From: a bacterium
GTDB taxonomy: Bacteria > Patescibacteria > JAEDAM01 > Absconditabacterales > Absconditicoccaceae
Length of the DNA: 64,000 nt
Direction of reading: 5' to 3'
Assembly: GCA_017442645.1 (NCBI GenBank)
Contig: JAFRZH010000029.1
Span: forward strand, 1-64,000
Of the stretch, positions 1 through 11,600 are shown one piece after another. Under the pieces are notes generated by a model. It was given only the letters and a program-made list of their open reading frames with translations. It ran no database searches and was not told where the DNA came from. A program made the position numbers and the translations under genes. Positions within the stretch are counted from its first letter, which is position 1, and every line of letters begins with the position of its first letter.

Positions 1-21
1 GTCAGTCAGTCAGTCAGTCAG
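1..21 (+). repeat. GTCA tetranucleotide microsatellite, five units
   Basis: Five perfect GTCA units plus one base start the window, inside an open reading frame. A four-base unit is not a multiple of three, so gain or loss of one unit would shift the frame of the downstream protein. More units may lie upstream of the window edge. Confidence 0.8.
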
Positions 22-543
22 AATAGAAGCATAGAACAATCAAAACCAGAAACACCTTCACAAACAGTCTGAGAAAAACCAGAAGTACCTCTACAACAAA
101 ATCCTCAAATAACAGAAACATGAAACGAAAGAACTCAAGAAACTATTCCAGACGACATGACAGAAGCTCAGGAAAAAGAAATAATATCAAAATTAACAGA
201 ACAAGAAAAGAAACAATACGAAACTATAAAACAAGAAAAAGGATTAAGACTAGCAAATAACGTAACAGAAGAAATAATAAAGAAATTTCTCATTATTATG
301 AAAGAAGAAACTAGATTTAAGCTAGACGATGGCAGAGATTTTGTGAACACATGATTAGAAGAATTACAAACAGGTAAAGATTATTATTTAATCAACGATA
401 ATCCTAACTATTCTCCTATTATCCGATATAATCCAAAAAATACATGAACTATATTATGAATACAAATAGCAACAAACGTAAATGGGAAACAATACTATAA
501 CAAATTTACAGGAAGGTCAAAAGAAAGGTGGGGAGAAAAATAA
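1..543 (+). CDS. C-terminal part of an unknown glutamine/glutamate-rich protein (5' end outside window)
   Basis: The frame is open from the first base and ends at TAA (541-543), giving 180 residues. Four in-frame TGA codons are read as Gly. The first 60 residues are low-complexity (Ser, Gln, Glu, Pro, Thr), like a flexible linker. Residues about 60-105 look like a charged helical segment, and a more globular tail with many Tyr and Asn follows. No family was recognised. The reading frame begins inside a GTCA tetranucleotide run. A strong terminator follows immediately, so this is the end of its transcription unit. The true start lies outside the window. Confidence 0.7.
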
Positions 544-566
544 AAACACCGCTTACGGTGTTTTTT
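543..566 (+). terminator. Rho-independent terminator
   Basis: AAAACACCG and CGGTGTTTT form a 9-bp stem around the loop CTTA, followed by a T run. It directly follows the TAA of the preceding gene. Confidence 0.9.
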
Positions 567-576
567 CTATTCTCTC

Positions 577-637
577 AAAAAAATCTGACTCTCCGTCACG
601 AAACAACTCACCATCGGGAAATCAGATTTTTCTTTTT
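577..637. terminator. Bidirectional terminator built from an AATCTGA / TCAGATT inverted pair
   Basis: AAAAAAATCTGA (577-588) pairs with TCAGATTTTT (622-631) across a 33-nt loop, with A and T runs on the outside. It lies between two convergent genes. The same word pair recurs as terminator arms elsewhere in the window. Confidence 0.7.
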
Positions 638-651
638 TTAAAAATGGTTAA

Positions 652-1986
652 TTAATCTCAAGAAAAGTCTTTATATTTCTTGTTTAAGATTTCATTATTT
701 CTCAGAACATCTACTCTAGGGTCTTTATCTCCCAAAAGTCATACGATATTCTCAGTTTCAAAGAGAACAGGAAGTTCATCTTCTCCGATCTCATCACAGT
801 TGTTTTCTTTCACTTTTTGCTGAATACTTGTAATAACTTGCATCCATTCTTTTCTCTGTTGATACTGGGCATAAAGAGGAGATTCTTCAGTATTAAAGGT
901 CTGTAATTTTTCTTCCACAATACCTGTAGCCGCAAGTGCATCATCCATGACTTGATCATCTCATTTTACTCATGAAAGTTCTGCAATTTTTCCATTTTCT
1001 AACCTAATGGAATATCTTGGAATCGTATAAGCTCAAGATGTATCTTGAGAATAATAAATCAAAAATTTACCTTTTGAACACCAATCTTTTGCAGTTTGAG
1101 TATTAGCAATACATCGTCAAGTATTTTTTCATTCTAAAGTTTTCACAAGCTCTTCATAATCTTCAGGTCAGTATTCTCTTCGTTCTCCATTGGTATTTGA
1201 TAATAATTGATTTTGCTTTGCAAATCGCTGAGTATATCAAATCTCATAAATTTCTTTAAAAGATTTTTTCTTTTTAAGGATTTCTTGTTGTTCTTGATCA
1301 ATTCGTTCTGGAAAGGAATAAGAGTCATCTTGTTGATTGTTGATTGTTGACATCTTAAAATCAATCACAAAATCTACAACCTCTGGTACTAATTCTGGGA
1401 AACTTGCAGTTGTTGCATTTTTGACTCATTCTCCATTATGAATTCTTTTTCAAAAACTTTGAGTATCTTTTGAAAATTTTGATAAATCTTTTACTTCTCT
1501 AAGAATCCAATAAAGCACTTCAGGAGGCTTATCTTGTTTTGTTCACAAATAACAAACCCACTTTCTAAGACTTTCTTTTTGATCTTCAATTTTTCTATTT
1601 CGATGTGCTTTTTTACAATCCTCAAATGAAATAGCTATTCCTTGATCTGTTCGTCTTTTCCGATCTTCTTGAAAATAATCATCAGAAACACATTTCTTTT
1701 TTACCAAAAACTTTTTTTCCATCCAGCGCTGAACAACTTCTCAAAAAGAGCTATCAGATGAGAATTTTGCTAATTTGTTTCTATACTGATTTTGTAAATA
1801 TTCAATAACTTGAAGCTGTTGTTTTCACACAGCAAATCATAGTTCTTCTTTCACTTTCTTTTTCTGATATGGTGACCGCTGTCATACTCTTCAATTCACC
1901 TCATCATCATTTTGTAACGAATAAGCGTCTTTTAAAAATTCACCATAAGGATCTAATTTAAATTTTCCTTTCTTATTAATAGGCAT
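652..1986 (-). CDS. Hypothetical protein, CPR-type, 444 aa
   Basis: Reading TGA as Gly gives one uninterrupted frame from ATG (1986) to TAA (652-654), checked codon by codon. The protein is charged and has no signal peptide or membrane segment. Around residues 285-330 it carries a pattern C-(12)-W-C-S-K-G-K-F-L-I-Y-Y-S-x-D, then PRYSIR and a short G-K-I-A-E stretch. I associate this pattern with large hypothetical proteins frequent in CPR genomes, but I cannot name a family. It is transcribed alone and converges with the preceding gene onto the shared terminator. A weak GAGAGA precedes the ATG. Confidence 0.75.
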
Positions 1987-2240
1987 GATTATCTCTCATA
2001 ATATAAAGATTCTTTACCTATCACGAGATAAGTTTCTTCCTATCAGATAAACCTCAAAAAAGAATCATGAGTATTTACCATTCATACATTTACTGGAAGG
2101 AAGAATCCTTCCAAAAGAATCAATTGCAACAAAGTTCTCATCATCGGCAACACTCATTAAATAAAAAAAATTAAAAAGATAATAATATTTTTAAATTAAT
2201 TGTCAATACTTTTTCACGTTTTTTACATTTTCTACAAAAT

Positions 2241-3290
2241 TTATCTCTCAAAAAATCTCTGAATCTCATCACGAACTTTCCCATAATCTACAAGAGAAAG
2301 CACTTGCACTTTCCATTCTTTACTTCCGGGGATTCCTTTCACATATTGAAACAGAAACTTTCTAAATTCAATCACCGCATGAGCTTCAAAATCAGGATTT
2401 TTCAGATTTTTTTGAATCTGCTCCTCTCGAAAATCACCAGGAATACAAAAAAAGTTTTTAAAATCTGATCTTTCTTCAATGAAGGTCTGAAAATATTGAT
2501 CAAATGCTACACTGAGATCTAAATGACGAAGAATTGCTTCCCTTTTTTCTTCAAGACTCGCCTCTTCTTCACAAAAAATCCACGGATTACCAATAGCACC
2601 CTGACCGATCATCACTCCAGCCAATCCATATTTTTGTTCCATCTGACAAGCCTCATCGTAAGTACGAACTCCCCCATTTCCGATAACTAAACATTGAGGA
2701 TTTTTCAGATTTTTTTTCACTTTTTGGATAAAATCCCGATCCGCATCACCTTGATACCCTTGTTTAAGCGTCCTTCCATGGATCGAAATCATCATACAAA
2801 ATTGACTCGCTTCACAAAGAAAAGTAAGTTGTTCACTCTTATCTTGTTCATTGAGTCCTGCCCTACTCTTCAGAGAAAAAGAAAGATTCTGAACATTTTC
2901 CGAAAGATGTTGAATAATTTTCAAGGTTTTCGCCTTATCTCTCATCATATCGCTCCCCCCTCACACTTTCATCACACTATTACTCGGACATCAAGTATTA
3001 AGCTCAATTCCACTAAAAAAAGAAGAAAAATGCTGATCGATCTCACGAATTCCTTGCAACAACGTTTCCTCCTTTCCTCCAAAGATTTGTAAAATAGGCT
3101 TTTCTCCCTCATTTGTTAAAAGATGCTTACACACTTTCTGAGGATTGATCAAAAAACCATCGATATTCATAAATTCAGTCCGAATCTGAAGACAATCAGA
3201 CTTTTTTCCCTTTTTTTCAAAAATTTCTTTCGTAATCATTCTCGTTGGACACGTCGTAATCCCGTCCATGGGTGCAAAACAAAGCTTCAT
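2241..3290 (-). CDS. dus: tRNA-dihydrouridine synthase
   Basis: FMN-dependent enzyme that reduces uridine to dihydrouridine in tRNA D-loops. It has 349 aa, a normal length for the family. The N-terminus has the APMDGIT flavin-binding signature. The catalytic cysteine lies in ELNTGCPSNSVMKVGGG (about residues 98-114), where UGA supplies Gly before Cys and again inside the Gly run. GNGGVRTYDEA and GVMIGQGAIGNPWIF are the conserved C-terminal TIM-barrel motifs. It is expressed from its own promoter and divergent from the glycosyltransferase at 3420. The subfamily (DusA, B or C) cannot be decided here. Confidence 0.93.
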
Positions 3291-3316
3291 TTTCTATAGA
3301 TCAAATAAATACTTAT

Positions 3317-3344
3317 ATCATAAGGAAATAAGACCTTTTCGCAA
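3317..3344 (-). promoter_or_regulatory. Promoter for dus
   Basis: On the minus strand TTGCGA, 16 bp, TATGAT, placed 27 bases upstream of the dus ATG. Confidence 0.6.
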
Positions 3345-3360
3345 GGAAGAAAAATTTCTT

Positions 3361-3388
3361 TTGTTTTTTATTTAGTTTTTCTTATAAG
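3361..3388 (+). promoter_or_regulatory. Promoter for the permuted glycosyltransferase
   Basis: TTGTTT, 16 bp, TATAAG. The expected transcription start is about 25 bases before the ATG at 3420. This argues that the gene really starts with its C-domain and is not missing an upstream half. Confidence 0.55.
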
Positions 3389-3419
3389 GGAAAGAAGATA
3401 TTTATTTTCAAAATTAATA

Positions 3420-4601
3420 ATGGTAGGATTTCTCTATTATGGAAGATTAGAAAAAGAAAAGGGGGTAGACTCCCTCATTAAAGTATTACAAAAAGTTAAA
3501 AATTCTGATATAAATTGCGAGTTTTTTATTTTCTGAAGTGGAAGTCTAGAAAATAAAATTTTGGAACTTACCGATCAAAAAATCCATTTTTTCGGACGAA
3601 AACCACTTTCTACTATTCAAAAATACCTCCCCAATATCGATTATTGTCTCATGCCATCAGAATTCTTAGAAACATTTTGACTTTCCGCACTAAATGCGCT
3701 CTCTCGATGAATTCCTGTTATTGGGTATAAAAAAGGAGGAATGGAACCTTTTATTTTTGGAGACTGTAACTTATACACTTTTAAGGGAAATAATACAGAA
3801 GAAAGACTCTTGTCTGCTATCCAAAAAATTTGTAAATTCACCACAGAAGAATTAAAAGAAAAAAAAGAAACCTATCAATACGAAATCACTCTCCTCATGG
3901 ATCAATATTCAAAAAATACCCGATATCTCAATTTTTGTCAATTAAGTAAAATATTACAAAAAAAAGAAAAATCTGACTCTCCAATAAAAATCGTACTTGT
4001 TAGTGATTTTATCAATAAAATTTGAGGAATCGAAACCTACCTAAACGAAGCAAAAGAATATCTAGAAAGTCTGGATTATACTGTATTGATACGAGGAAAA
4101 GAAGGAAGAAAAGGAATACGAGGGAAACTGCTCCGTTATCGAGGAATCCTTACTTCTCCATTTGCTTTTTTATCAAAAATCAGATTTAAAAATTTCTTAA
4201 AAAAAGAGACCCCCGATATTATTCGATTCCATTCACTTCTCCGCGGATTAGGAAAAGGAGTTATAGAAGCAGCAGCAAAATACCAAGAAAAAGAAAAAAA
4301 ATCTGAACTCTGGATGATGTACCACGATTTTGGATATTTTTATCCCTATCCCCATGCACTTTTTGAGATAAAACATTGTAAAACTCCTTTTTCAAGAAAA
4401 AATTTTCTTGCAAATCAAAAAGGAATCAAGAAACTTCTTGCACGAGGAAAATATCTTTTAATGAAAGGATTAGTTAAAAGCTTAAAAAAATATATCAATT
4501 TACACCTAGTTCCTTCAGAATACATGAAAGATATTGTAATCAACTCATACAAAATCGCAGAAAAAAAAGTAAAAGTTTTTCCACACTTCATCCAAGATTA
4601 A
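3420..4601 (+). CDS. Circularly permuted GT-B (GT4-like) glycosyltransferase
   Basis: 393 aa with UGA read as Gly at several sites. Residues 1-125 are a typical GT4 C-terminal (nucleotide-sugar binding) domain: FLYYGRLEKEKGVDSL at the very start, then FGSGSLENKI, and the donor-site motif PSEFLETFGLSALNA. A lysine-rich linker (about residues 178-190) follows. Residues from about 190 to the end are a GT4 N-terminal (acceptor) domain: IKIVLVSDF, GGIETYL, and finally LVPSEYMKDIV and KVKVFPHFI, the point where a C-domain normally begins. The two halves are therefore in reverse order. The linker carries the recurrent AAAAATCTGACT word. It is probably a cell-surface polysaccharide enzyme; donor and acceptor are unknown. 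Confidence 0.8.
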
Positions 4602-4673
4602 ATAGTTTTACTTTACTTTCTCAAGCGAAAATATAAAATAAATTTATCTTTATTTTTTCATCATAAAACAAGA

Positions 4674-5891
4674 ATGCTAATTTCACTCATCGTATTGGCA
4701 ATTAGTCTTGCAGTTTTGATTTATTCTTCAGATTTTTTGGTAAATTCTTCTGTAAGAATTGCAAGATTTTTCAAAGTTTCAACGGCACTTATTGGATTAA
4801 CAATTGTCGCATTTGGAACTTCAGCACCTGAACTTTTTCTCTCTGCTATGGCAGCACTAGGAGATAAAGGAAATCTTTCTGTAGGGAATGTCATTGGTTC
4901 TAATATTTTTAATCTTGGATTTATTCTTGGACTTGCTGCAATGGTGAGTCCGATTCTCATTAGAAGAAAAATTTTGAAAAGAGATTTTACGTTATTGATG
5001 ATTCTTACCGTTCTCATGTTGGTGATGCTTCGAAATAATGAAGTAGATAGACGAATGGGAATTTCTTTACTTTTGATTCTTGTAGGATATACGGCATTCC
5101 TTTGGATCAAAAAAGATGTGCCAGAGGGAGAAATCGAAGAAGCGAAAGAAGACTTGAAAGAAACAAAGGAAGAAGATCATCAATGGAGAAATTTGATTAT
5201 TGTGTTTGTTCTTTTAACGGTATTTGCAGGATTTACTGCATGAGGAACAGAAGATGGATTCTGAATTGAATGGAGGTATTCTCCTTTTATGATGCGAGCT
5301 TTAATTGGAACGGTAGTTTTAGCAATAGGATACTTTGTTTATTCTAAACTTCTCTATCCAGAAAAGAAACATCGTGGTTTATTCCTCAGCTTTTTACTTC
5401 TTTTTGTAAGTCTTTGTACGCTTATTATTGCATCAGATCATGTCGTAGAAGCTGCAGTGTATCTCGCTCAACTCCGAGGAATGTCTGAATGGGCCATTGG
5501 AGCAACGATTATCGCAATGGGAACAAGTTTGCCTGAATTGGCAGTAACGATCACTTCTTTACTCAAAAAAGATTATGGACTCAGTGTGGGAAATCTTATC
5601 GGAAGTGATATTTTCAATTTTTTGGGAATCGTAGGAATCAGCGCAACTATTACTCCAGTGCATTTGGAACCTACTCGTTTATTTGGAGAAAATCGAGGAT
5701 TCTTCGCACCGTTAGGAAATGATATTCATTTTTCACTCTTTCTTCTCTGTTTAACCTTGATTCTTACGGCAATCTTTATGAGATCAGGACGAAAACTTTC
5801 AAGAGTGGAAGGAATGATTCTCTTTGGAATTGCACTCCTAAGAATGGTGTTTGAATTTAATCCTCAATTTTTCGTAGGATTATTCGCATAA
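4674..5891 (+). CDS. Na+/Ca2+ antiporter of the CaCA (YrbG-like) family
   Basis: Inner-membrane cation exchanger of 405 aa. It has the two inverted alpha repeats that define the family: GTSAPELFLSA with GNVIGSNIFNLG in the first half, and GTSLPELAVTI with GNLIGSDIFNF in the second. About ten hydrophobic segments are separated by a charged cytoplasmic loop (Glu/Lys rich, near residues 148-170). Two UGA codons in the middle supply glycines, and without them the gene would split in two. It is followed by a strong terminator and is probably monocistronic. Confidence 0.92.
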
Positions 5892-5901
5892 AAAAGTTAT
5901 C

Positions 5902-5957
5902 AAAAAAATCTGATTCAGAGATATTCCTCCAAAAAGAATCAGATTTTTTATTTTTTT
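5902..5957. terminator. Bidirectional terminator, AATCTGATTC / GAATCAGATT pair
   Basis: A 14-bp A/T-flanked stem (5902-5916 with 5936-5950) followed by a long T run. It sits between convergent genes. Confidence 0.85.
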
Positions 5958-5976
5958 AAGAATCTCTCAAAACATA

Positions 5977-6345
5977 CTATTTTTTTTCTTCTTCAACATC
6001 AACCTTTTCTAATTTTTCTTCAGATTTTTTAGAAGAAGATGATGATTTCTTTTTACAAGTAGTACTACACCAATTAAAGAAATTCTTCAAAGGTTTATCG
6101 AAACGTCCCATAGAACAAAAAATTCCTAGAGTAACAAGAACTACTCCAAAAATCATTCCTTTTAAATTCCAAAGTCCCCAAACTAAAAGGATAACTCCCA
6201 CAAAAGTAGTAATTTTTGTTTCTGTCGAAGTTTTTTTCCACCGACCACCGAAATCAGAAGCTGTTTCTTTGACATTTTCAGCAGCCTTAGATACTTCTTG
6301 GGAAATCTTATCTACTCATTCTTCAAAATCTTTAGATATTGCCAT
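5977..6345 (-). CDS. Small membrane protein, unknown function
   Basis: 122 aa from ATG at 6345 (MAISKDFEEG...). The N-terminal 45 residues are a soluble, helical, acidic/basic segment. Two hydrophobic stretches then follow in close succession (FVGVILLVWGLWNL and MIFGVVLVTLGIFCS). The tail is highly charged, with a Ser/Lys run and a Glu/Lys end. A GTG at 6201 would start inside the first membrane segment and is unlikely. The N-terminal part resembles generic apolipoprotein/YtxH-like stress proteins only in composition. No family assigned. Confidence 0.7.
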
Positions 6346-6511
6346 TTTTTGTATTTATAAAAATAAAATATACTATAATCATAAGAATATTTTTTTAGAT
6401 ATCAAGTTTTTTAAAAGAAAAAATAACATTTCATCAGCAAAAGGAAGAAAAATCACTTGTTTTCAGTAAAAAATTCATTATTAAAAAAATAATTTAAAAT
6501 CACATAAAATA

Positions 6512-6709
6512 ATGCGAAAGTTTATCAAAGATTTTTTTCTTTTCCCTTTTAAAAAGGATAACAACAATAAAATTAATAGACTATTAGATACTTTTTTTAA
6601 AGATTTCCCTGCTTTTTTTTGGGAAGCTCCAAGTTTTAAAAAAATTCTTATCCTCCCCCTTCTTTTCATCTATCATATTTTTTCAAAATGAGAAAAGAAA
6701 AAAAAGTAA
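6512..6709 (+). CDS. Small single-membrane-segment protein
   Basis: 65 aa from ATG 6512 to TAA 6707-6709, with one UGA (6689-6691) read as Gly just before the Lys-rich end. It is rich in Phe and Lys, with one hydrophobic stretch near residues 47-59 (ILILPLLFIYHIF). An overlapping minus-strand frame of similar length exists, so the choice of strand is uncertain. No family recognised. Confidence 0.45.
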
Positions 6710-6800
6710 ATTTCTCTCAGCCTAATCTCATCACAAAACAGACAAAAGAAAAGACTAAAAAAATAATACCCCTTGAAAATAGAACATAAATCATTATTTT

Positions 6801-6816
6801 TTGAACACTTGTTCAA
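6801..6816. promoter_or_regulatory. Operator-like inverted repeat upstream of the efflux operon
   Basis: TTGAACA-CT-TGTTCAA, perfect 7-bp arms, 26 bases before the adaptor ATG. The half-site ACTTGTTCAA also occurs in tandem upstream of the ATP synthase operon (minus strand, 46841-46866). It may bind a regulator, but no regulator gene is adjacent. Confidence 0.4.
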
Positions 6817-6841
6817 TTTTTTTATTTTTTTATTTCATTAC

Positions 6842-8572
6842 ATGGCGGAAAGTAAAAAGCAGAATGTAATACTTTGAACTTTTTTATATCTTATTCTTTT
6901 TTGAATCGTTTTTTGATGATTTTATTATATCGAAACGCATAACCAACCCGAAGCAGAACAAGAAGAAATCAATACTCCAAAACTTCTTTCTCTCAGTGAA
7001 ATCTCACAGCAACTCAAACTTGAAAAAACTGCAACCATTGCTTCAAGTCAAGATATTCTTGTAACTTCACAAGCAAACGGGAAAGTAGCAAAGATCCCTC
7101 ATAATGAAGGAGACAAAATCAAAGCAGGAGAAACCATTGTTTCCCTTTCAGACACCATTGCAAATTATAAAATTCAAGTGGATTCAGCGAAAAACGCCCT
7201 TGATAGAGCGGTTCTAACCAGAAGACAAACCGAACTAACGATCAATCAACAAATCGAACAAGCAAAAAATGCTCTCGATACAGCAAAAGAAGCTCTTTGG
7301 AATGCAGAAAAGGGAGCGGAATTAGCAATTAAACAAGCAAAAATTTGAGTAACGAATGCCGACAATCAAATTGAAACCTTAAAAACATCATTTCTTTCTC
7401 AAAAAAATACCGTAATCAATGTTATCAATAGTCTTTTGGATACCGCAGACGGACTTTTAGGAGTCACAGATTATTACGAAGAAAAACTTGATAAAAGTAT
7501 CGACGTCTATCTTGGAGCGAAAGATGTACAACTCAAAAATCAAGCAAAAGAAGAATTGAAAGCACTTTACACCTTAAGAGATGAGATTAAAAATCTGAAA
7601 GATATTCCAGAAACCAATGAAGAACTTTTGACCAATACGCTTAAACTCGATGAAGCTTTTCAAAAGACTTTAGCATTTGCGAAGACAATGGAACAAGTTA
7701 TGGAAAATTCTATTGCTTCTCAAGGAAGTCTTTCTCAAGCAATGATTGATAATTACAAAAGCAGTTTTCAAAGTATTCAATACGGATCAACCATTCAAGC
7801 AAGAGCAGGACTCACAACCTACCTTAGCAATGTGAATAGTCAATTGAGTAATAGCGGAACACTCAGCCAAGAATCCGCAGACATTACGCTAAAAAATGCG
7901 GCCTTAAGTGCCAAAAATAATCTTTTCCAAGCAGAAACAGCCGTAAAAAACGCAGAAACTGCCTATAATACCGTTACGGAAAATAAAGATCTCCAACTTC
8001 AACTCCTCTCTAACGCAATTTCTGATGCAAGACTTGCCTATGAAAGAGCATTAACGCAATACAATAGACTACAAATTTCCAGCCCTATTGATGGAGTAAT
8101 TGAACAAATTATGGTAACAGAAGGACAAGAAATCTGAGCTTGAACGCAAGTTTTTAGAGTTTCTTGAACGAAAAAACAGGAAATCGAGGTTTATCTCACT
8201 TCTGAAGAATATCAATACATCAAATCTGATTTACCTGTCGAAGTCGAATATCAAAATACCCTTCTTTCGGGGACGATCAAATCACTCAGTAGTGTTGCTG
8301 ATAAAAACAACCTTTATAGAGCCACAATCCAGCTCGAAGCAGACATTCCTCTTCTTGGAGATATCGCAAAAATCAATTTCCCTATCATCTTACAAGAAAA
8401 TACGATTCTTCCTTTGGAACAGGTAAAAATTCTGAATAGTAACGAGGGAGAAATCGCTATCCGAGAAAATAATCAACAACAAAGTTATCCTGTAAAAATC
8501 AAAAAAACTCGAGGAAAATTCGTAGAACTTCAAGATCCCCTTCCTTGAGATATTACGATTGTGATAAAATAA
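6842..8572 (+). CDS. RND efflux periplasmic adaptor (membrane fusion protein, HlyD-like)
   Basis: 576 aa. One N-terminal membrane anchor (residues 9-26, with three UGA-coded glycines) leads into a biotinyl-lipoyl-like half-motif (VTSQANGKVAKI, GDKIKAGETIVSL). A very long alpha-helical coiled-coil hairpin follows (about residues 105-400, longer than usual). The second lipoyl half (ISSPIDGVIEQI, EGQEIGAGTQVF) contains UGA-coded glycines. The C-terminal third is the beta-barrel and membrane-proximal domain. It lies 34 bases before the RND permease in the same direction, so they form one transport unit. CPR cells are thought to lack a standard outer membrane, so the channel partner is unclear. 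Confidence 0.88.
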
Positions 8573-8606
8573 TCAGACTTTTATTCTTTTTTAAGAAATT
8601 TCAAAC

Positions 8607-11600
8607 ATGCAACTAAAAGAAGCGGAAGAGAAATTATCAAGCGGTTTTTTCGGTTTTTGGTTAAAACAGCGAAGAGTCACCATTCTCGTACTTATCGTAA
8701 TTATCCTGATTGGAACCTACTCTGCCATGAGAATTCCGAAAGAATCCGTTCCTGAAATCGATTTAGGAATTGTGAGAATTACGACGACCTATCCTTGAGG
8801 GAATCCCGAAGACATCAACGATCTCATCACAAAAAAAATCGAGAACGAAATCGAAAATATCAACGGAGTAAAGTCGTTTGATTCTCAGTCTCTCGATAGT
8901 GTATCAAGTATCATGGTTACCCTCGAAAACGACGCAGATTCAAGCGATGTAACCAATAAAATTGAAGATGCGGTTAAAAGAGTTTCTTTACCTTCTGATG
9001 CGAATGATCCTGTTGTAGCTTTGGTAGATACGGAAGCGATGAAACAAGTCCTCTTTTACATGAATCTTTATGCGAAAGACGACCGTTTTGATGCTGATTA
9101 TCTCAAACAAAAAGCAAAACTCATCAAAGAAGCATTGGAAGGACAAGGATATCTTGATACCATTACCATCACGGACGGAGATCAATACGATATCGAAGTG
9201 CTTGTCGATCAGCAGAAACTCGAACAATTCAAACTTCCAATCAGTCAAATTGCCTCACTCATTCAAGGATTCAATCAAAATCAACCGTTAGGAACTCACG
9301 AACTCGGAGATAAAGAATATTCCTTCAGAATCAACGGAGAATATGTTTCTATCGAAGAACTCGAAAATATGTTTATCTCACTTGGAAACGGACAAACCAT
9401 TCCTCTTTCAAGTATTGCAACGATTAAAAGAACCTATCCTGACAATCAACGCTATGAAATCGGACATTTTGAAAACGGAGAAGATTATCATGGAAAACTT
9501 GCTGTAACGATTCTCTTCAATAAAAAACGTAGTGCAAGTATTTTGGAAGCTTCAAAACAGGCAAAAGAAATGATTGAAGAAGAGTTAAAAAAGCCTGAAT
9601 ATGAAAACTTAGGATATTTCTATACTTCCGATTTAGGAAAACAAATCAGCGATGATTATTCTGAATTGGCAGTAAATATGATTTCTACCCTTCTCATCGT
9701 GTTTATCATTGTGCGATGTTTCGTAGGAACGGTCGAATCTCTCCTTGCTACAATTTCCATTCCCCTCGCCTTTTTCATCACGTTCTTTGTCTTAAATGGA
9801 ATGGAATTTTCCATGAATATGCTCACAAACTTTTCTCTCATTATCTGTCTGGGAATTGCTGTAGACTCTGCAACCGTAATTATTCAAGGTTCAAGCGAGA
9901 ATATGAAAAAAGGATTCAAACCACTTCACGCTGCCCTTCTTGCGGTAAAAACCTACAAAAATTCTCTCATTTCAGGAACTGCAACAACCGTTGTTGTATT
10001 TCTCCCTCTGATGAGCCTTCCAGGAATGATGGGGAAAGCAATTTCCTATATTCCAATTACTATTTTCATCACACTCCTCGCCTCTCTTTTCATCTCTCTC
10101 ACGGTAACTCCTGCCATTTTCTTCAAGATGAACAAGGATAAAAACACTTATCAGAAAGATGAAGAAAGCGAAAGTCTTATGGACGAAACCGCTAAAGTAA
10201 TTTTAGACGCAGATAGACAAGAGAAGACAGAAATAATAAAAAAAGAAGAAAAATCTGAATCTTCCTCTTATCGTGATAAGATTTTGGATAAACTCGTAGA
10301 CCGATACGATAAAAAAATCAGAAAAGTCGTAGAAAACAAAAAATCCAGAGCTTTACGAGTTATTCTCCCTATTGTCATTCTGGTTTTTACTCTTCTTTTT
10401 GTATCTACAAACTTAGGATTCTTGATGATGCCGGCAGATGATAACGAGCAAATGGGAATCACTTTGAAAGCTGAAGCAGGAATCACCGAAGATAAAATCA
10501 GAGAGAAAGCCGAAGGATACCACGAAGTTTTAGCAAGTATCCCCGAATTAGAAAATTATCAGGCAAGTATCAAAGGAAATAAAATCTCCATCAGCCTTAA
10601 ACTCGTAGAGAAATCTCAAAGAGACAGAACTTCCTTCGAGGTAGAAGATGAACTCACTGAAAAATTAAACTTCTTGAAAGAAAAAGGATTTGAAGTCAGC
10701 ATCTCTATCGAAGGATTCGCAAGCCAACTTTGATGAGGAGGTTGAGAAGTTGGAGTCAAAATTATCGCAAAAGACGGAGTCGACCAAACCGTTCTCACAA
10801 AAGTTGCAAGAGATTTTGAAAAGTTTTTGAGAGAAATCCCAGGAACGAAAAATATCACCAATTCAAGTGAAGAAAGCCCTGGACAATTCGTTTTCCAACT
10901 CGATAAAAGTAAACTCGCAAAACTCGGTTTAACTCCAAGCAATGTCGGACCTCAGCTTTATCTCGCTCTTAACGGAATGAAAGCGGGAAGCGTAACCTTA
11001 GACGGAGATTCTCACGATATTAAAGTCAAATACGATAATTTCCAAGATGAAGTTTCTCCTGAGACCTTGATGACCACTCTCATCCCAACTTCTGCAGGAC
11101 AACTCCCTCTCGCAAGTTTAGGAAATTATACCTTCAAACCTGCAGTAACCAATATTTCCAGAGAAGACGGAGATATCGTGGTAACTTTAGGAGCAAACCT
11201 CCAACAAGGATTCAAAGCAGAACCGGTTAATGAAGCACTTTACACCTACGCAGAAAATTACGACTACCCTGACGGAATCAGTTTCTCAAAAGGAGGAGAA
11301 CAAGAGGAAAACGCAGATTTAATTCAATCAGTTTTGTTCTCATTCGTCTTCGCATTCATCATGATTTTCTCCATTCTCGTCTTACAGTTCAATAAATATA
11401 CGCAACCACTCATCATTTGTTACAGTATTTTGATGGGATTCGTAGGAGCAACCTATGGAACACAATTCGTAGGATTTCCGTATTCTTTGATGTTTATGAT
11501 TGGATTCGTGTCTTTAATGGGAATCGTAGTAAATAACGCCATTATCCTCATCGATTCTGCAAATGAAAACATCAATCAAGGAAACACTCGTATGGAATCT

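Noticed and set aside
1143..1364. 73-codon minus-strand ORF
   Set aside because: It is off-frame inside the 444-aa gene at 652-1986.
8988..10942. Several minus- and plus-strand ORFs of 60-140 codons
   Set aside because: Shadows of the RND permease gene; no start signals and no conserved motifs.
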